Assembly: GCA_026988315.1 (NCBI GenBank)
Contig: JALSLJ010000056.1
Location: 1 to 64,000 of the forward strand
Source: Sulfurimonas sp.
GTDB taxonomy: Bacteria > Campylobacterota > Campylobacteria > Campylobacterales > Sulfurimonadaceae
Direction: 5' to 3'
DNA length: 64,000 nt
Shown: positions 34,838-43,877 of the stretch, piece by piece
How positions within the stretch are numbered: position 1 is the first letter of the stretch
How the letters are laid out: each line of letters begins with the position of its first letter
Notes under the pieces: generated by a model
The model's database searches: none
Seen by the model: only the letters and a program-made list of their open reading frames with translations
Told to the model about the DNA's origin: nothing
Program-made: the position numbers and the translations under genes

Positions 34838-35764
34838 TTATGCAAAAAGTGAATTAACACTTTCATTGTGGTAAACACGACGAATCACTTCCGCAAAAAG
34901 AGGAGCAACAGTTAATACTTTTATATTTTTATGAGGTTTTGTTTCTAATGTATTTGTTATAATAAGCTCATCGAGTTCGCCATGTTCTAAATTTTCATAA
35001 GCTTTTCCACTCAACACTCCATGAGTAGCACAAGCCATAACCGAAGTAGCTCCCTCATTTTTAAGTGCTGTGGCAGCTTTAACCATAGTTCCTGCAGTAT
35101 CAACCATATCATCAATCATAATTACATCGTAACCATCAACATCACCAATAATCCCCATAACTTCAGCTTCATTAGCTTTTTCACGACGCTTATCAACAAT
35201 AACCATATCTAAATCCATTCTTTTTGCAAAATAACGCGCACGAGCTACTCCACCAATATCTGGAGAAGCAATGATTGGATTTTTAAGATTTTTACTTTTT
35301 ATGTAAGTTTCAAAAGTGATAGAACCGTAAAGATTATCAACTGGAATGTTAAAAAATCCTTGAATTTGACCAGCATGTAAATCTATAGTAACTACTCTAT
35401 CAATTCCAGCACTCTCATACATATCTGCAACAAGTCTTGCAGTGATTGGAACACGAGGAGCAGCTTTTCTATCTTGTCTAGCATATCCATAATAAGGAAC
35501 AACAGCAGTAATACTTTGAGCAGAGGAACGACGAAGAGCATCCGTCATGATAAGCAGTTCCATTAAATTATCATTAGATGGAGCACCAGTTGACTGGACT
35601 ATAAATACATCACGACCACGAACACTTTCAGCAATTTGTACTGAAATTTCACCATCACTAAACCTTTTTGTATCAGCATTAGCCAACGGAACATCTAAAA
35701 TTTTACAAATCTCTTTTGCAAAACCAACACTTGAACTACCAGCGAAAATCTTATAACCACGCAT
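34838..35764 (-). CDS. prs: Ribose-phosphate pyrophosphokinase
   Basis: PRPP synthetase makes 5-phosphoribosyl diphosphate from ribose 5-phosphate and ATP for nucleotide, His and Trp synthesis. The 308-residue protein has FSDGEISVQIAESVRGRDVF, the catalytic flexible loop YGYARQDRKAAPR, DLHAGQIQGFF, DKRREKANEAEV, and the PRPP loop MIDDMVDTAGT. It is full length with the standard start. Confidence 0.97.
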   Translation of the reverse strand: MRGYKIFAGSSSVGFAKEICKILDVPLANADTKRFSDGEISVQIAESVRGRDVFIVQSTGAPSNDNLMELLIMTDALRRSSAQSITAVVPYYGYARQDRKAAPRVPITARLVADMYESAGIDRVVTIDLHAGQIQGFFNIPVDNLYGSITFETYIKSKNLKNPIIASPDIGGVARARYFAKRMDLDMVIVDKRREKANEAEVMGIIGDVDGYDVIMIDDMVDTAGTMVKAATALKNEGATSVMACATHGVLSGKAYENLEHGELDELIITNTLETKPHKNIKVLTVAPLFAEVIRRVYHNESVNSLFA

Positions 35765-35840
35765 GTGATTCCTTTAGGGGAAAATAATAATCGAAGTATA
35801 TAATAGTAGTGCTGAGGGATTGTTAAAAGTTAAAACGAAA

Positions 35841-35854
35841 AGAACTTAAGTTCT
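35841..35854 (-). terminator. Short hairpin at the end of argJ
   Basis: AGAACTTAAGTTCT contains the argJ stop codon. In the argJ direction it is followed by TTTCGTTTT. The stem is only 5 bp with a TTAA loop, so this is a weak terminator call. Confidence 0.4.
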
Positions 35855-37033
35855 ATAATCCGCATTTATTTTTACATACTCGTAACCTAAATCACATCCA
35901 TAAGCTTTAAAATTTCCATCTGCTATACCCAAATCACAAGATATTGTAAATTTTTGAGATTGCATCACCCTTGAGGCTTTCTCTTCCATCTGTGTATCAA
36001 AATGAAGTTCGCCTCTATCATAGACGCAAAGATTATCAAAAGAGATTTTTAATGTCTCTTCAGAGCATTCTACACCACTAGCTCCTACCGTTGAAGCTAA
36101 TCTTCCCCAGTTTGGGTCCTCTCCAAAAAGTGCAGTTTTTACAAGAAGTGAATTTGAGAGTGCTTTGGCAGCTATTTCAGCTTCCTTATCATTTTTAGCA
36201 CCAGTTATATTATAAGTAACAAGTTTTCTAGCTCCCTCTCCATCTCTTACTATCTCTAATGCCAAAAATTGCATCACTCTAAACAAAGCCTCCCTAAAAG
36301 CATCTCTATTAAATACTTTACTTTTAGCATTAGACATAAGCATTACAGTGTCGTTTGTTGATGTGTCTCCATCCACACTAGCAGCATTAAAAGTAGTTTT
36401 CGTAACTTCATCTAAAATCTCTTGCATAACATTTTTGGAAACATCCGCATCAGTTGTGATGAAACACAGCATTGTAGCCATAGCAGGATTTATCATCCCT
36501 GCGCCCTTAGCCATTGCACCTATGTTGAAACTTTTTCCATCTTTTAACTCAACTCGATAAGCTATCTCTTTAGAGAAAGTATCTGTAGTCATTATCGCTT
36601 TTGCAGCATCTTTATTATTTCTATTAGTCAAATCAAAAAAAGTTGTCCCATCTATAATCTTCTGCTTTGGTAATCGAACTCCAATTACACCCGTTGAGCT
36701 CATAACAGGATTTTTAATCTCTTTATATTTTATACTCAGTGTTTCTAAAATTTCATCAATATCTTTTATACCAGCATCACCAGTCATCGCATTAGCATTC
36801 TTAGCGTTTATGAGGACAAAATTTGTTTTAAAATCGCCTTTTGCTTTAAAATGTTTAATTGGTGCTGCATACATTTTATTCGTTGTAAATACAGATGCTA
36901 TTTCACACTCATTTTCACTATAGATAAAAGCCATATCATGTGCATTGTCTGGCTTTAATCCTGCCCTAACACCATCAGCATAAAACCCTTCACTAGCGCA
37001 TACACCACCATCCCTGTAAACTATGTTATACAA
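35846..37033 (-). CDS. argJ: Bifunctional ornithine acetyltransferase / N-acetylglutamate synthase
   Basis: ArgJ transfers the acetyl group from N-acetylornithine to glutamate, recycling it in arginine synthesis. The 395-residue precursor is self-cleaved at NPAMATML, with Thr187 becoming the N-terminal nucleophile of the beta chain. The oxyanion region SSTGVIG and C-terminal GEDPNWGR are present. The start overlaps the potassium channel gene by 8 bases. Confidence 0.95.
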   Translation of the reverse strand: MYNIVYRDGGVCASEGFYADGVRAGLKPDNAHDMAFIYSENECEIASVFTTNKMYAAPIKHFKAKGDFKTNFVLINAKNANAMTGDAGIKDIDEILETLSIKYKEIKNPVMSSTGVIGVRLPKQKIIDGTTFFDLTNRNNKDAAKAIMTTDTFSKEIAYRVELKDGKSFNIGAMAKGAGMINPAMATMLCFITTDADVSKNVMQEILDEVTKTTFNAASVDGDTSTNDTVMLMSNAKSKVFNRDAFREALFRVMQFLALEIVRDGEGARKLVTYNITGAKNDKEAEIAAKALSNSLLVKTALFGEDPNWGRLASTVGASGVECSEETLKISFDNLCVYDRGELHFDTQMEEKASRVMQSQKFTISCDLGIADGNFKAYGCDLGYEYVKINADYRT

Positions 37034-38156
37034 ATTTTAGCTCCTTTGGTTTATCTCTTTTTCTCATTAAATCTTTTGTCATATTTATACCACTTTGAGT
37101 TCCAATAACAAGAAGCTTACATTCACTAGTAACTAGAACATCCCCTTTTGGCATAGTTAAAAATTTACCATCTTTTTTTGTTATACCTATCACAGATGTA
37201 TTAGTTATTTGTCTAATATGTGTCTCTTTTAATTTTTTAAGAACTGCCCAGCTATACTTTGGAACTTCTATCTCCTCCATATCAAGAGGATTGTCACTTT
37301 GATATAAAAACTCTTCAAGAAGATTCTCCATATCAGGTCTCGCTGCCATTGCACTTACCCTTTGTGCAGTTAACTTCGTTGGTGAGACAACAGTATCAGA
37401 ACCTAGTTTTTTAAGTTTTTCAACATCACTCATACTCTCAGCAGCGGATATAATATAATATGGTCTAGGTAAAAAATGCTCTTTTTCAAAAAGTCTAACA
37501 GATGCTATAAGAGCGATATTGTCCGATATTGAACTAGAAAGTGTAATAAGTCCTTTTGCAGATGATAAATGAGCTTTAAGCATTGTAAGTTCGGCATGTG
37601 GTTCTGCCTGTAGATAGGCAGGGTATTTATGCTCTTTTGCCCACTCATGTATCTCTTGTCTTGGGTCTATAACAACAAAAGGGATATGATTTTTTCTTAA
37701 CTGTTTTGTCACTTCAATTGTGTAGTCATTGTGATAACAAACAACAAAATGCTTTTTTAAGCGTGCAATTTTATATAGCATTCTTCGCTCCTTTAAAACG
37801 GCAACTATATTCCCTCTATTTAATTCTGCAACCATAATACCAACAGCACTTGAAAAAACTGCAAAACCTGCAATAATGAGAGTAATAGTAAATAATCTAC
37901 CAGCATCAGAGATTGGTGATATCTCGCCAAATCCAACTGTAGTAAAAGTTATTCCTGTCTGATATATAGCATCGATTACTGTAAAATCATCAATAACTAC
38001 ATAACCTACTGTTCCAACAAGCATTGTAATAACTGTTAAAATTAATGGAAGACGGAATGGTTTAAGGTGTGGGTAAACTTCTGGAAGAAGTTTTTTATCT
38101 GGTTTGGGAGAAGACTCCCAGTGCAAGAAATGTCGAATCCTTTGCAAAAGATTCAA
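37026..38156 (-). CDS. Two-helix potassium channel with RCK-like domain
   Basis: A 376-residue protein: membrane helices at about 36-54 and 86-112 around a pore helix and selectivity filter TTVGFGE (72-78), then a cytoplasmic RCK/TrkA-N-type region and a C-terminal TrkA-C-like region (about 290-370). The RCK Rossmann loop GxGxxG is replaced by CYHNDY (140-145), so NAD or nucleotide binding there is doubtful. The rpmB-channel neighbourhood is shared with Helicobacter pylori, whose homologue conducts potassium. The start is 13 bases after rpmB. Confidence 0.88.
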   Translation of the reverse strand: MNLLQRIRHFLHWESSPKPDKKLLPEVYPHLKPFRLPLILTVITMLVGTVGYVVIDDFTVIDAIYQTGITFTTVGFGEISPISDAGRLFTITLIIAGFAVFSSAVGIMVAELNRGNIVAVLKERRMLYKIARLKKHFVVCYHNDYTIEVTKQLRKNHIPFVVIDPRQEIHEWAKEHKYPAYLQAEPHAELTMLKAHLSSAKGLITLSSSISDNIALIASVRLFEKEHFLPRPYYIISAAESMSDVEKLKKLGSDTVVSPTKLTAQRVSAMAARPDMENLLEEFLYQSDNPLDMEEIEVPKYSWAVLKKLKETHIRQITNTSVIGITKKDGKFLTMPKGDVLVTSECKLLVIGTQSGINMTKDLMRKRDKPKELKFV

Positions 38157-38169
38157 GTCAATTTCCTAA

Positions 38170-38358
38170 CTACGAATTTTTCTTAAGTGTACGTAGTTCT
38201 CTTGCAGAAATTTTAATTTTTTTAGTAGTACCATCTTCTAAAGTGATACGTACTGTTCTTAAATTTAATAAAAAACGACGCTTTGTTCTGTTTTTAGCAT
38301 GAGAAACATTGTTTCCGCTCATTGGGCCTTTGCCACTAATAGCACATCTTCTTGCCAT
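38170..38358 (-). CDS. rpmB: Large ribosomal subunit protein bL28
   Basis: A 62-residue basic protein with the L28 signature [19 protein letters not shown] followed by [19 protein letters not shown] precedes the ATG. It heads the operon rpmB-channel-argJ. The first residues contain one Cys of the ancestral zinc ribbon; the other cysteines are missing, as in many bacterial versions. Confidence 0.96.
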   Translation of the reverse strand: MARRCAISGKGPMSGNNVSHAKNRTKRRFLLNLRTVRITLEDGTTKKIKISARELRTLKKNS

Positions 38359-38393
38359 GTCAGGCTCCTTATATTTAGGTTTAAAAGTTGCGA

Positions 38394-38399
38394 ATTATA
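38394..38399 (-). promoter_or_regulatory. -10 box of the rpmB operon
   Basis: TATAAT on the reverse strand, followed by TCGC, 35 bases before the rpmB ATG. Confidence 0.55.
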
Positions 38400-38451
38400 C
38401 TAAGTTAAAGCAAAACTATAACTTAAGCCAAATAAAAATCAAAATATAATT

Positions 38452-38630
38452 TAAGTCCAGAGTCAAAACAAGCTAGTCGCTCATGTAAATATTGTAGAAC
38501 AAAAAAGAGTAATTCTCAAAACTTTATTACATTTATATCTATTTAATATGTAAATAGCTAAAATTGATGCCTAAAACTAGAACTCTCTACCACTTCACTG
38601 GAGTTGGTGTTATTTTTGACTCAGGACTTA
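38452..38630. repeat. Imperfect inverted-repeat element, about 180 bp
   Basis: The left end (38452-38468) TAAGTCCAGAGTCAAAA pairs with the right end (38614-38630) TTTTGACTCAGGACTTA with one mismatch over 17 bases. The inner right flank GGAGTTGGTGTTATTT resembles the right arm of the element at 4836-4868 (GAAGTTGGGGTTATTT). The right end contains AGGA, the ribosome site of the HDOD gene, whose ATG starts 4 bases after the repeat ends. No coding region is inside. Confidence 0.6.
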
Positions 38631-38634
38631 TTTG

Positions 38635-39432
38635 ATGATTACTAAAGAAAAGATAGATGATTATATAGAAAAAATCCCACCTGCTCCTGACACACTGAGA
38701 AAAACTGTTTTCTTACTTAATAATGGTGAACTACACAAAGCAGCAGTTGTAGCACAGAGTGATTTAGCATTGTCGGCATACTTAAAAAGTATTGTGAACA
38801 AACCTATTTATGGCTTCAAAAATGAAGTGAGTGATATTTCACAAATTTTTGGAATACTGGGAGCAACAGGATCACAAACTACAGTATATAACTATATGAT
38901 TAATCTTTTATCTCCAAATAAATGGTTGCTTTTTAAACTTAATGCCACTTCATTTTCTTCTTTACAAGATACATTATCGCTCCAATGGAAAAAGATACTG
39001 CAACATTTGGAGATCAAAGATAAAGATATTGAAAACTCTATCACACTACTTCCTGCAAGTATTATTGTTTCAGAAGCTCTTTTTTGTGAAAAAATAGAAG
39101 ATGTTCAACTAATCAGAAGTGCCAAAAGTATTGACTACAATACAATACTTGTTAGACTTGCAGGTGTAGATTTATTTGATATTTGTGAACAAATTTCAAA
39201 TAAATGGGAGATGTCAAATAAAATTGCAACAATAATTCAAGCTGCTTCTGGCATCAAGCCTTTAAGTGATGAATCAATAAATATATTAGGAAAATGGATG
39301 CATCTCTTATTATTTTATGAACTTTCTCAACCAACCTTTGTTGAAGCTGGTTTAAATGACTTTATAGATTTTCAAATAGATTTCGTTAGTGATATATATG
39401 AAGATTTTGCTTCTTTAATGGATGTTCAATGA
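38635..39432 (+). CDS. HDOD-domain protein
   Basis: A 265-residue protein with an HDOD (non-catalytic HD-related) domain at about 10-200: IPPAPDTLRKTVFLLN, VAQSDLALSAYLKSIVNKP, then ISQIFGILGATGSQTTVYNY. HDOD proteins act in signalling, often beside chemotaxis and c-di-GMP genes; mechanisms are poorly known. A TTG three bases earlier could also start the frame, but the ATG has AGGA 8 bases upstream. It overlaps the CheX-like gene by 4 bases. Confidence 0.82.
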   Translation: MITKEKIDDYIEKIPPAPDTLRKTVFLLNNGELHKAAVVAQSDLALSAYLKSIVNKPIYGFKNEVSDISQIFGILGATGSQTTVYNYMINLLSPNKWLLFKLNATSFSSLQDTLSLQWKKILQHLEIKDKDIENSITLLPASIIVSEALFCEKIEDVQLIRSAKSIDYNTILVRLAGVDLFDICEQISNKWEMSNKIATIIQAASGIKPLSDESINILGKWMHLLLFYELSQPTFVEAGLNDFIDFQIDFVSDIYEDFASLMDVQ

Positions 39433-40823
39433 GAGCTATAGTTAAAAATGGCATTGGCGTATTTTTGCCACAAGGTTTTTTAGATGGCAATAAAACAACT
39501 GTTTTTTTAAGCATAGATGATATTGAAGCAACAAAAAAACTCAAAGTTGATATGATTTTAGTGTCTCTTAAAAAAGTTATTTTTTTTAATAAAAATGGCT
39601 TGGATGCATTTGTAAAAATGTTTTTAAAACTCCGTGCAGCTAACAATATTACCGTAGGATTCTGTGAATATGATCATAAAAAATATGAAGCGATTCAAAA
39701 ATTTTATGCGGATGAATTAAACTTTTCTCTTTTTAAAACAGAAGAGATTGCCTCTCTTTTTGCATCCAGCTTTAAAAATCAAAAAAAATCAGCCTTGCTT
39801 TATAGTGAAGACAAATCACAACGCTCAGCCATTGCAATTGAATTACATGATAATGGGCATAATCCTATTATTGCCCAAACTAAAAGTGAATTTATAGAAA
39901 AACGCGTACAAAAAGAAAACTATGATGTAATAATTAGTGATACATACTTAGGGCAAATGGGACAGAAAGTTGCTACTCGCGTAACTGGAAATGCTATCAT
40001 TTATACTGTAAATTCATTTTTAGATGCAGAGATTGGAAACACCTTTAATATTGCTTATCATAATAACTCTTTAAATGTTGGTTTTAGACTTTTTATTTTT
40101 GATGCATATAAAGTTGTTTCCATGAATGTTCATGCACTAAATTTTTTCTCAAGATTAGCAAGTTCAGCAGCTGAATATAATGCTACTCTTTGTTTTGTTG
40201 GTATGAGTTTTGAAAAAACTCCTGAATCTTTAAAAGAGACTATGGAAGACTCTGGCATCATGTTTTATGAGCAGATGGATGACATTTTACAAAATAAAGA
40301 GCTCTTAAAAGAACTTGGTGCAAGTAGCGCAGGTAATGCTAAAAATAAACGAGTAATTAACAAAACATTAGTTTCTGAGCTACCTAAATTTATAGATGCA
40401 GCAATATTAACAATAGAAATGATGACAAACTCAAATGCAGAAAAAGACGCTGTGGAGATATGCGACATAAAAGTGAGTGACCATTCAAATAAAATAGCTA
40501 GCTCTATTGGTTTTTATGGTGATATTGATGGAATGATTGTCTTGGTTTTCCCTACATCCATTGCCAAAAGCGCTTGTGAACTTCTAATAGGTGAAAAGAC
40601 TGATGATATAGAACTTATTTTAGATTCACTAGCAGAACTTGTTAACATTGTTGGAGGAAAAATTAAAACTCTTTTAGCAGATCACGATGTAAGTGTAAAT
40701 ATAACACTTCCAAGAACCTACTCTACAGTTGATAGTGTTTTAGAAGTAATTTCTGAGAAAAAAGGTGTTCAAGTAGATCTCTCCTTCAATAATGATAAAT
40801 TTTTATTTTTCTTAACAAGATAA
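39429..40823 (+). CDS. STAS-like / CheX-like signalling protein
   Basis: A 464-residue soluble protein. Residues about 1-100 resemble a STAS domain (VDMILVSLKKVIFFNKNGLDAF, then VGFCEYDHKKYEAI). Residues about 110-200 look like a degenerate receiver-type fold (ALLYSEDKSQRSAI, YDVIISDTYLGQMG). The C-terminal 150 residues match CheX: ILDSLAELVNIVGGKIKTLL is the phosphatase helix pattern E-x-x-N, followed by ITLPRTY. A CheX domain would dephosphorylate CheY-P. It is translationally coupled to the HDOD gene. Confidence 0.75.
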   Translation: MRAIVKNGIGVFLPQGFLDGNKTTVFLSIDDIEATKKLKVDMILVSLKKVIFFNKNGLDAFVKMFLKLRAANNITVGFCEYDHKKYEAIQKFYADELNFSLFKTEEIASLFASSFKNQKKSALLYSEDKSQRSAIAIELHDNGHNPIIAQTKSEFIEKRVQKENYDVIISDTYLGQMGQKVATRVTGNAIIYTVNSFLDAEIGNTFNIAYHNNSLNVGFRLFIFDAYKVVSMNVHALNFFSRLASSAAEYNATLCFVGMSFEKTPESLKETMEDSGIMFYEQMDDILQNKELLKELGASSAGNAKNKRVINKTLVSELPKFIDAAILTIEMMTNSNAEKDAVEICDIKVSDHSNKIASSIGFYGDIDGMIVLVFPTSIAKSACELLIGEKTDDIELILDSLAELVNIVGGKIKTLLADHDVSVNITLPRTYSTVDSVLEVISEKKGVQVDLSFNNDKFLFFLTR

Positions 40824-40891
40824 AAATATAAAGCCTTCTCTAACTACTATAGTGATAAAATTCCAAATTAAAAGAGATTAAAGGATAAATA

Positions 40892-41533
40892 GTGAAAATA
40901 GCTCCTAGTGTTTTGTCGGCTGATTTTGGTAACTTACAAAGAGATGTTGAGTCCATCTGCGAGGCCGGCTGCGATTTAGTTCATGTGGATGTTATGGATG
41001 GACATTTTGTTCCAAACCTAACAATAGGACCAGTTGTTGTATCAGCTATAGCTAAGTGTGCCACAAAGCCTCTTGACATCCACCTAATGGTTCAAAACAA
41101 TACTTTTTTCGTTGAACTTTTTGCACCTTTAAAACCTGAGTATATCTCTTTTCATATAGAAGAGGAAAAACATCCACATAGACTAATTCAAAAAATTCGT
41201 TCATATGGCATAAAACCTGCAATAGTTTTGAACCCACATACTCCACCTGAGAGTGTTGAGTATTTACTTGAAGATTTAGATATGGTACTTCTAATGAGCG
41301 TAAATCCTGGTTTTGGTGGGCAAAGTTTTATAGATAGCGTAATTCCAAAAGCTGCAAGACTCAGTGAACTTAGAAACAAGATCAACCCAAACTGTCTTAT
41401 CGAAGTTGATGGTGGAGTCAACGATAAAAACATTCATCAATTGAAAGATGTTGGTGTAGATATTGTTGTTGCGGGCAGCTATGTATTTAAACATGCTTCA
41501 AAAGAAGAAGCGATTAAAAGCTTACAAATCTAA
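40892..41533 (+). CDS. rpe: Ribulose-phosphate 3-epimerase
   Basis: Rpe interconverts ribulose 5-phosphate and xylulose 5-phosphate. The 213-residue TIM barrel has APSVLSADFGNL, the metal His and Asp in VDVMDGHFVPN and DIHLMV, LLMSVNPGFGGQ, and EVDGGVN. The start is GTG with AAAGGAT before it. trpF begins one base after the stop. Confidence 0.95.
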   Translation: MKIAPSVLSADFGNLQRDVESICEAGCDLVHVDVMDGHFVPNLTIGPVVVSAIAKCATKPLDIHLMVQNNTFFVELFAPLKPEYISFHIEEEKHPHRLIQKIRSYGIKPAIVLNPHTPPESVEYLLEDLDMVLLMSVNPGFGGQSFIDSVIPKAARLSELRNKINPNCLIEVDGGVNDKNIHQLKDVGVDIVVAGSYVFKHASKEEAIKSLQI

Positions 41534-41534
41534 G

Positions 41535-42122
41535 ATGCGTGTAAAAATCTGTGGTATAACATCCTATGAAGATGCAATGGATGCTATCAATGCTGGGGCA
41601 GATGCACTAGGTTTTGTATTTTATGATAAGTCACCAAGATATATAACTGTTATGCGTGCAAAAGCGATAATACAACAACTGCCTCCCTTTGTTGAAAAAG
41701 TTGCTCTTTTTGTTAATGTAGATGCAGAAACTATTAACTCTACATCTCTTTTTACAGGAGCGACACTGGCTCAAATCCATTTTGATGCACCTCAAGAACT
41801 GTACAACCAGCTAAAGATACCTTATCTAAAAGTAATTAGAGCACAACATCAAGATGATATTTTAAAAAACAGTGATGGATATAGATTAGTAGATGCTTAC
41901 TGTGAAGCATATGGTGGTGCAGGAAAAAAATTAAATATTGAATGGTTTAAAGATATTGATTGCTCTAAAATTATTCTAGCTGGTGGATTAAATCCTCAAA
42001 ATGTAGCTACCCTTAAAGAGTATGGTTTTTATGGTGTGGATGTTAGTAGTGGTGTTGAGATTTCACATGGCATAAAAGACTCTTTAAAAGTCAAAGGCTT
42101 TATACTAAATGCTAAACAATGA
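41535..42122 (+). CDS. trpF: Phosphoribosylanthranilate isomerase
   Basis: TrpF isomerises N-(5'-phosphoribosyl)anthranilate in tryptophan synthesis. The 195-residue TIM barrel starts MRVKICGIT, with the catalytic Cys in KICGI, DALGFVFYDKSPRYI, and the Asp near LVDAY. A longer frame opens at 41463 inside rpe, but the ATG at 41535 gives the family N-terminus. The gene stands away from other trp genes, beside another barrel enzyme acting on a pentose phosphate. Confidence 0.93.
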   Translation: MRVKICGITSYEDAMDAINAGADALGFVFYDKSPRYITVMRAKAIIQQLPPFVEKVALFVNVDAETINSTSLFTGATLAQIHFDAPQELYNQLKIPYLKVIRAQHQDDILKNSDGYRLVDAYCEAYGGAGKKLNIEWFKDIDCSKIILAGGLNPQNVATLKEYGFYGVDVSSGVEISHGIKDSLKVKGFILNAKQ

Positions 42123-42939
42123 TTTTAGCTTAGATGCAAAAAGTATTTCAAAACTCTCTTCTAAAGGCTTGTCACTTGAATCTCTCAAACAACAGATTAA
42201 TGAAGATATTGATTTTAACCTTGAACTTTGGCATTCCCAAGGTTTAGAGATTGTAAAACATCATGGATATTTCTATTTCGCTACCAAATTTATCTCTTTT
42301 AACGAAGCTGAATTTTGTATTGTAGATATAGAAACAAATGGCTCAAAAATAGAAAAACATCAAATTATCGAGATTGGTGCAGTTAAAGTTAAAAATGGGA
42401 TCATAACTGATAGGTTTGAATCACTTGTAAAGTGTGAAACAATAAATGAGCATATTACTGCTATTACGGGTATAAGGGCTGAAGACACTCAAGATGCACC
42501 CTCTTTACAAGAGGTTTTATACAAGTTTAAAATCTTTTTAGGTGACTCTATATTTATAGCACATGATGTAAAATTTGACTATAGATTTGTATCTTTATCA
42601 CTTCAAAAAGTTGGACTAGAGCCTCTCTTAAATAGAAGCTTATGCTCATTGGCATTAGCAGAGAGAACTTTAAGCTCTTACAGATATGCTCTATCTTATT
42701 TGAGTGAATACTTTAACCTAAATCCCAATGCAACTCACCATCGTGCCATGAGTGATGTAATAACAACATATGAACTTTTTTTACTCTCAATTACAAATTT
42801 GGATAAAAAAATTAGAACAGTAGAAGATCTTATAAAGTTTACAAAAACAGCGAAGAGATTAAAAAGACCAAAACTCAATCCTCTTCAAACTGAGGGCAAT
42901 AGAGAAAGAAGAGAAGATAGTGAAGCTTACTCCGAATAA
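42109..42939 (+). CDS. DnaQ-like 3'-5' exonuclease
   Basis: A 276-residue protein. Residues about 68-230 form a DEDDh exonuclease domain: [10 protein letters not shown] (Asp73, Glu75), [10 protein letters not shown], and HHRAMSDV with the catalytic His and Asp. The N-terminal 65 residues and Arg/Lys-rich C-terminus are unassigned. It resembles the epsilon proofreading subunit of DNA polymerase III or PolC-type exonucleases. It overlaps trpF by 14 bases and converges on accA with a 13-base overlap. Confidence 0.88.
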   Translation: MLNNDFSLDAKSISKLSSKGLSLESLKQQINEDIDFNLELWHSQGLEIVKHHGYFYFATKFISFNEAEFCIVDIETNGSKIEKHQIIEIGAVKVKNGIITDRFESLVKCETINEHITAITGIRAEDTQDAPSLQEVLYKFKIFLGDSIFIAHDVKFDYRFVSLSLQKVGLEPLLNRSLCSLALAERTLSSYRYALSYLSEYFNLNPNATHHRAMSDVITTYELFLLSITNLDKKIRTVEDLIKFTKTAKRLKRPKLNPLQTEGNRERREDSEAYSE

Positions 42940-43862
42940 GCTCCCTTATTTGTTAATTTTTCATATCTAGCATCAAGTCTCTCTTGGCTAGATAGCTCAC
43001 GAAGTTCTTTTAATGAGTCTAAGAAATAATTAGCAATTGCTGTTGCACTACCTTCCTTGTCTCTATGAGCACCAATTAATGGCTCATCAATTACATCATC
43101 AATTAAATGTAACTCTTTTAAGTCTTCACTTGTAATTTTCATAGCATTTGTTGCAGCTTCAGCTTTAGCAGGATCGTTCCATAATATGGCAGAACAACCT
43201 TCAGGCGAGATAACACTAAACACTGAATATCTCATCATTGCAAGTTTATCCGCAACTCCAATTGCCAGTGCACCACCACTTCCACCTTCACCTATCACTA
43301 TAGATACTGTTTGAGTATCAAGCTCAGAAAGTTCAAGTAAATTTCTTGCAATCGCCTCACTCTGGTTTCTCTCTTCTGCACCGAGACCTGGATATGCACC
43401 TGGTGTGTCAATCAACATAAGAACTGGTATATTAAATTTCTCAGCCATTTTAGCTGCACGCAGTGCCTTTCTATATCCTTCTGGATTAGGCATACCAAAG
43501 TTACGCTTTAACTTATTTTTGGTGCCACGACCTTTTTGTTCACCAATGACCATAACTTTTTCATCACCAATGTAGCCGAGATAACAGATAACTGCAGCAT
43601 CATCACGAAAATGTCTATCACCATGAATTTCATACTTATCTCTCATTATAAGATTGATATAATCAAGAGCATATGGTCTATCTTGATGACGAGCCAATTG
43701 TAATTTTTGAAAAGGCGATAAATTTTTATAAGTTTTACTTACTTCTTTATCTAACGACTTTTGAAGTATTTCTACAGCATGAGAATCATGGCGAATCTCT
43801 GCACTTATAATATCTTCTTGAATATTTTTTATCTTTTGCTCAAAATCTAAATATGTAGCCAA
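42927..43862 (-). CDS. accA: Acetyl-CoA carboxylase carboxyltransferase subunit alpha
   Basis: AccA with AccD transfers carboxyl from biotin to acetyl-CoA, giving malonyl-CoA. The 311-residue protein has [57 protein letters not shown] and [12 protein letters not shown]. It is the last gene of the cluster fabG-acpP-fabF-accA. Confidence 0.97.
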   Translation of the reverse strand: MATYLDFEQKIKNIQEDIISAEIRHDSHAVEILQKSLDKEVSKTYKNLSPFQKLQLARHQDRPYALDYINLIMRDKYEIHGDRHFRDDAAVICYLGYIGDEKVMVIGEQKGRGTKNKLKRNFGMPNPEGYRKALRAAKMAEKFNIPVLMLIDTPGAYPGLGAEERNQSEAIARNLLELSELDTQTVSIVIGEGGSGGALAIGVADKLAMMRYSVFSVISPEGCSAILWNDPAKAEAATNAMKITSEDLKELHLIDDVIDEPLIGAHRDKEGSATAIANYFLDSLKELRELSSQERLDARYEKLTNKGAYSE

Positions 43863-43877
43863 ATTGAATCCTTAAAC

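Noticed and set aside
41463-41534. Upstream start for trpF inside rpe
   Set aside because: The extension is out-of-frame rpe sequence with no ribosome site; MRVKICGIT at 41535 is the family N-terminus.
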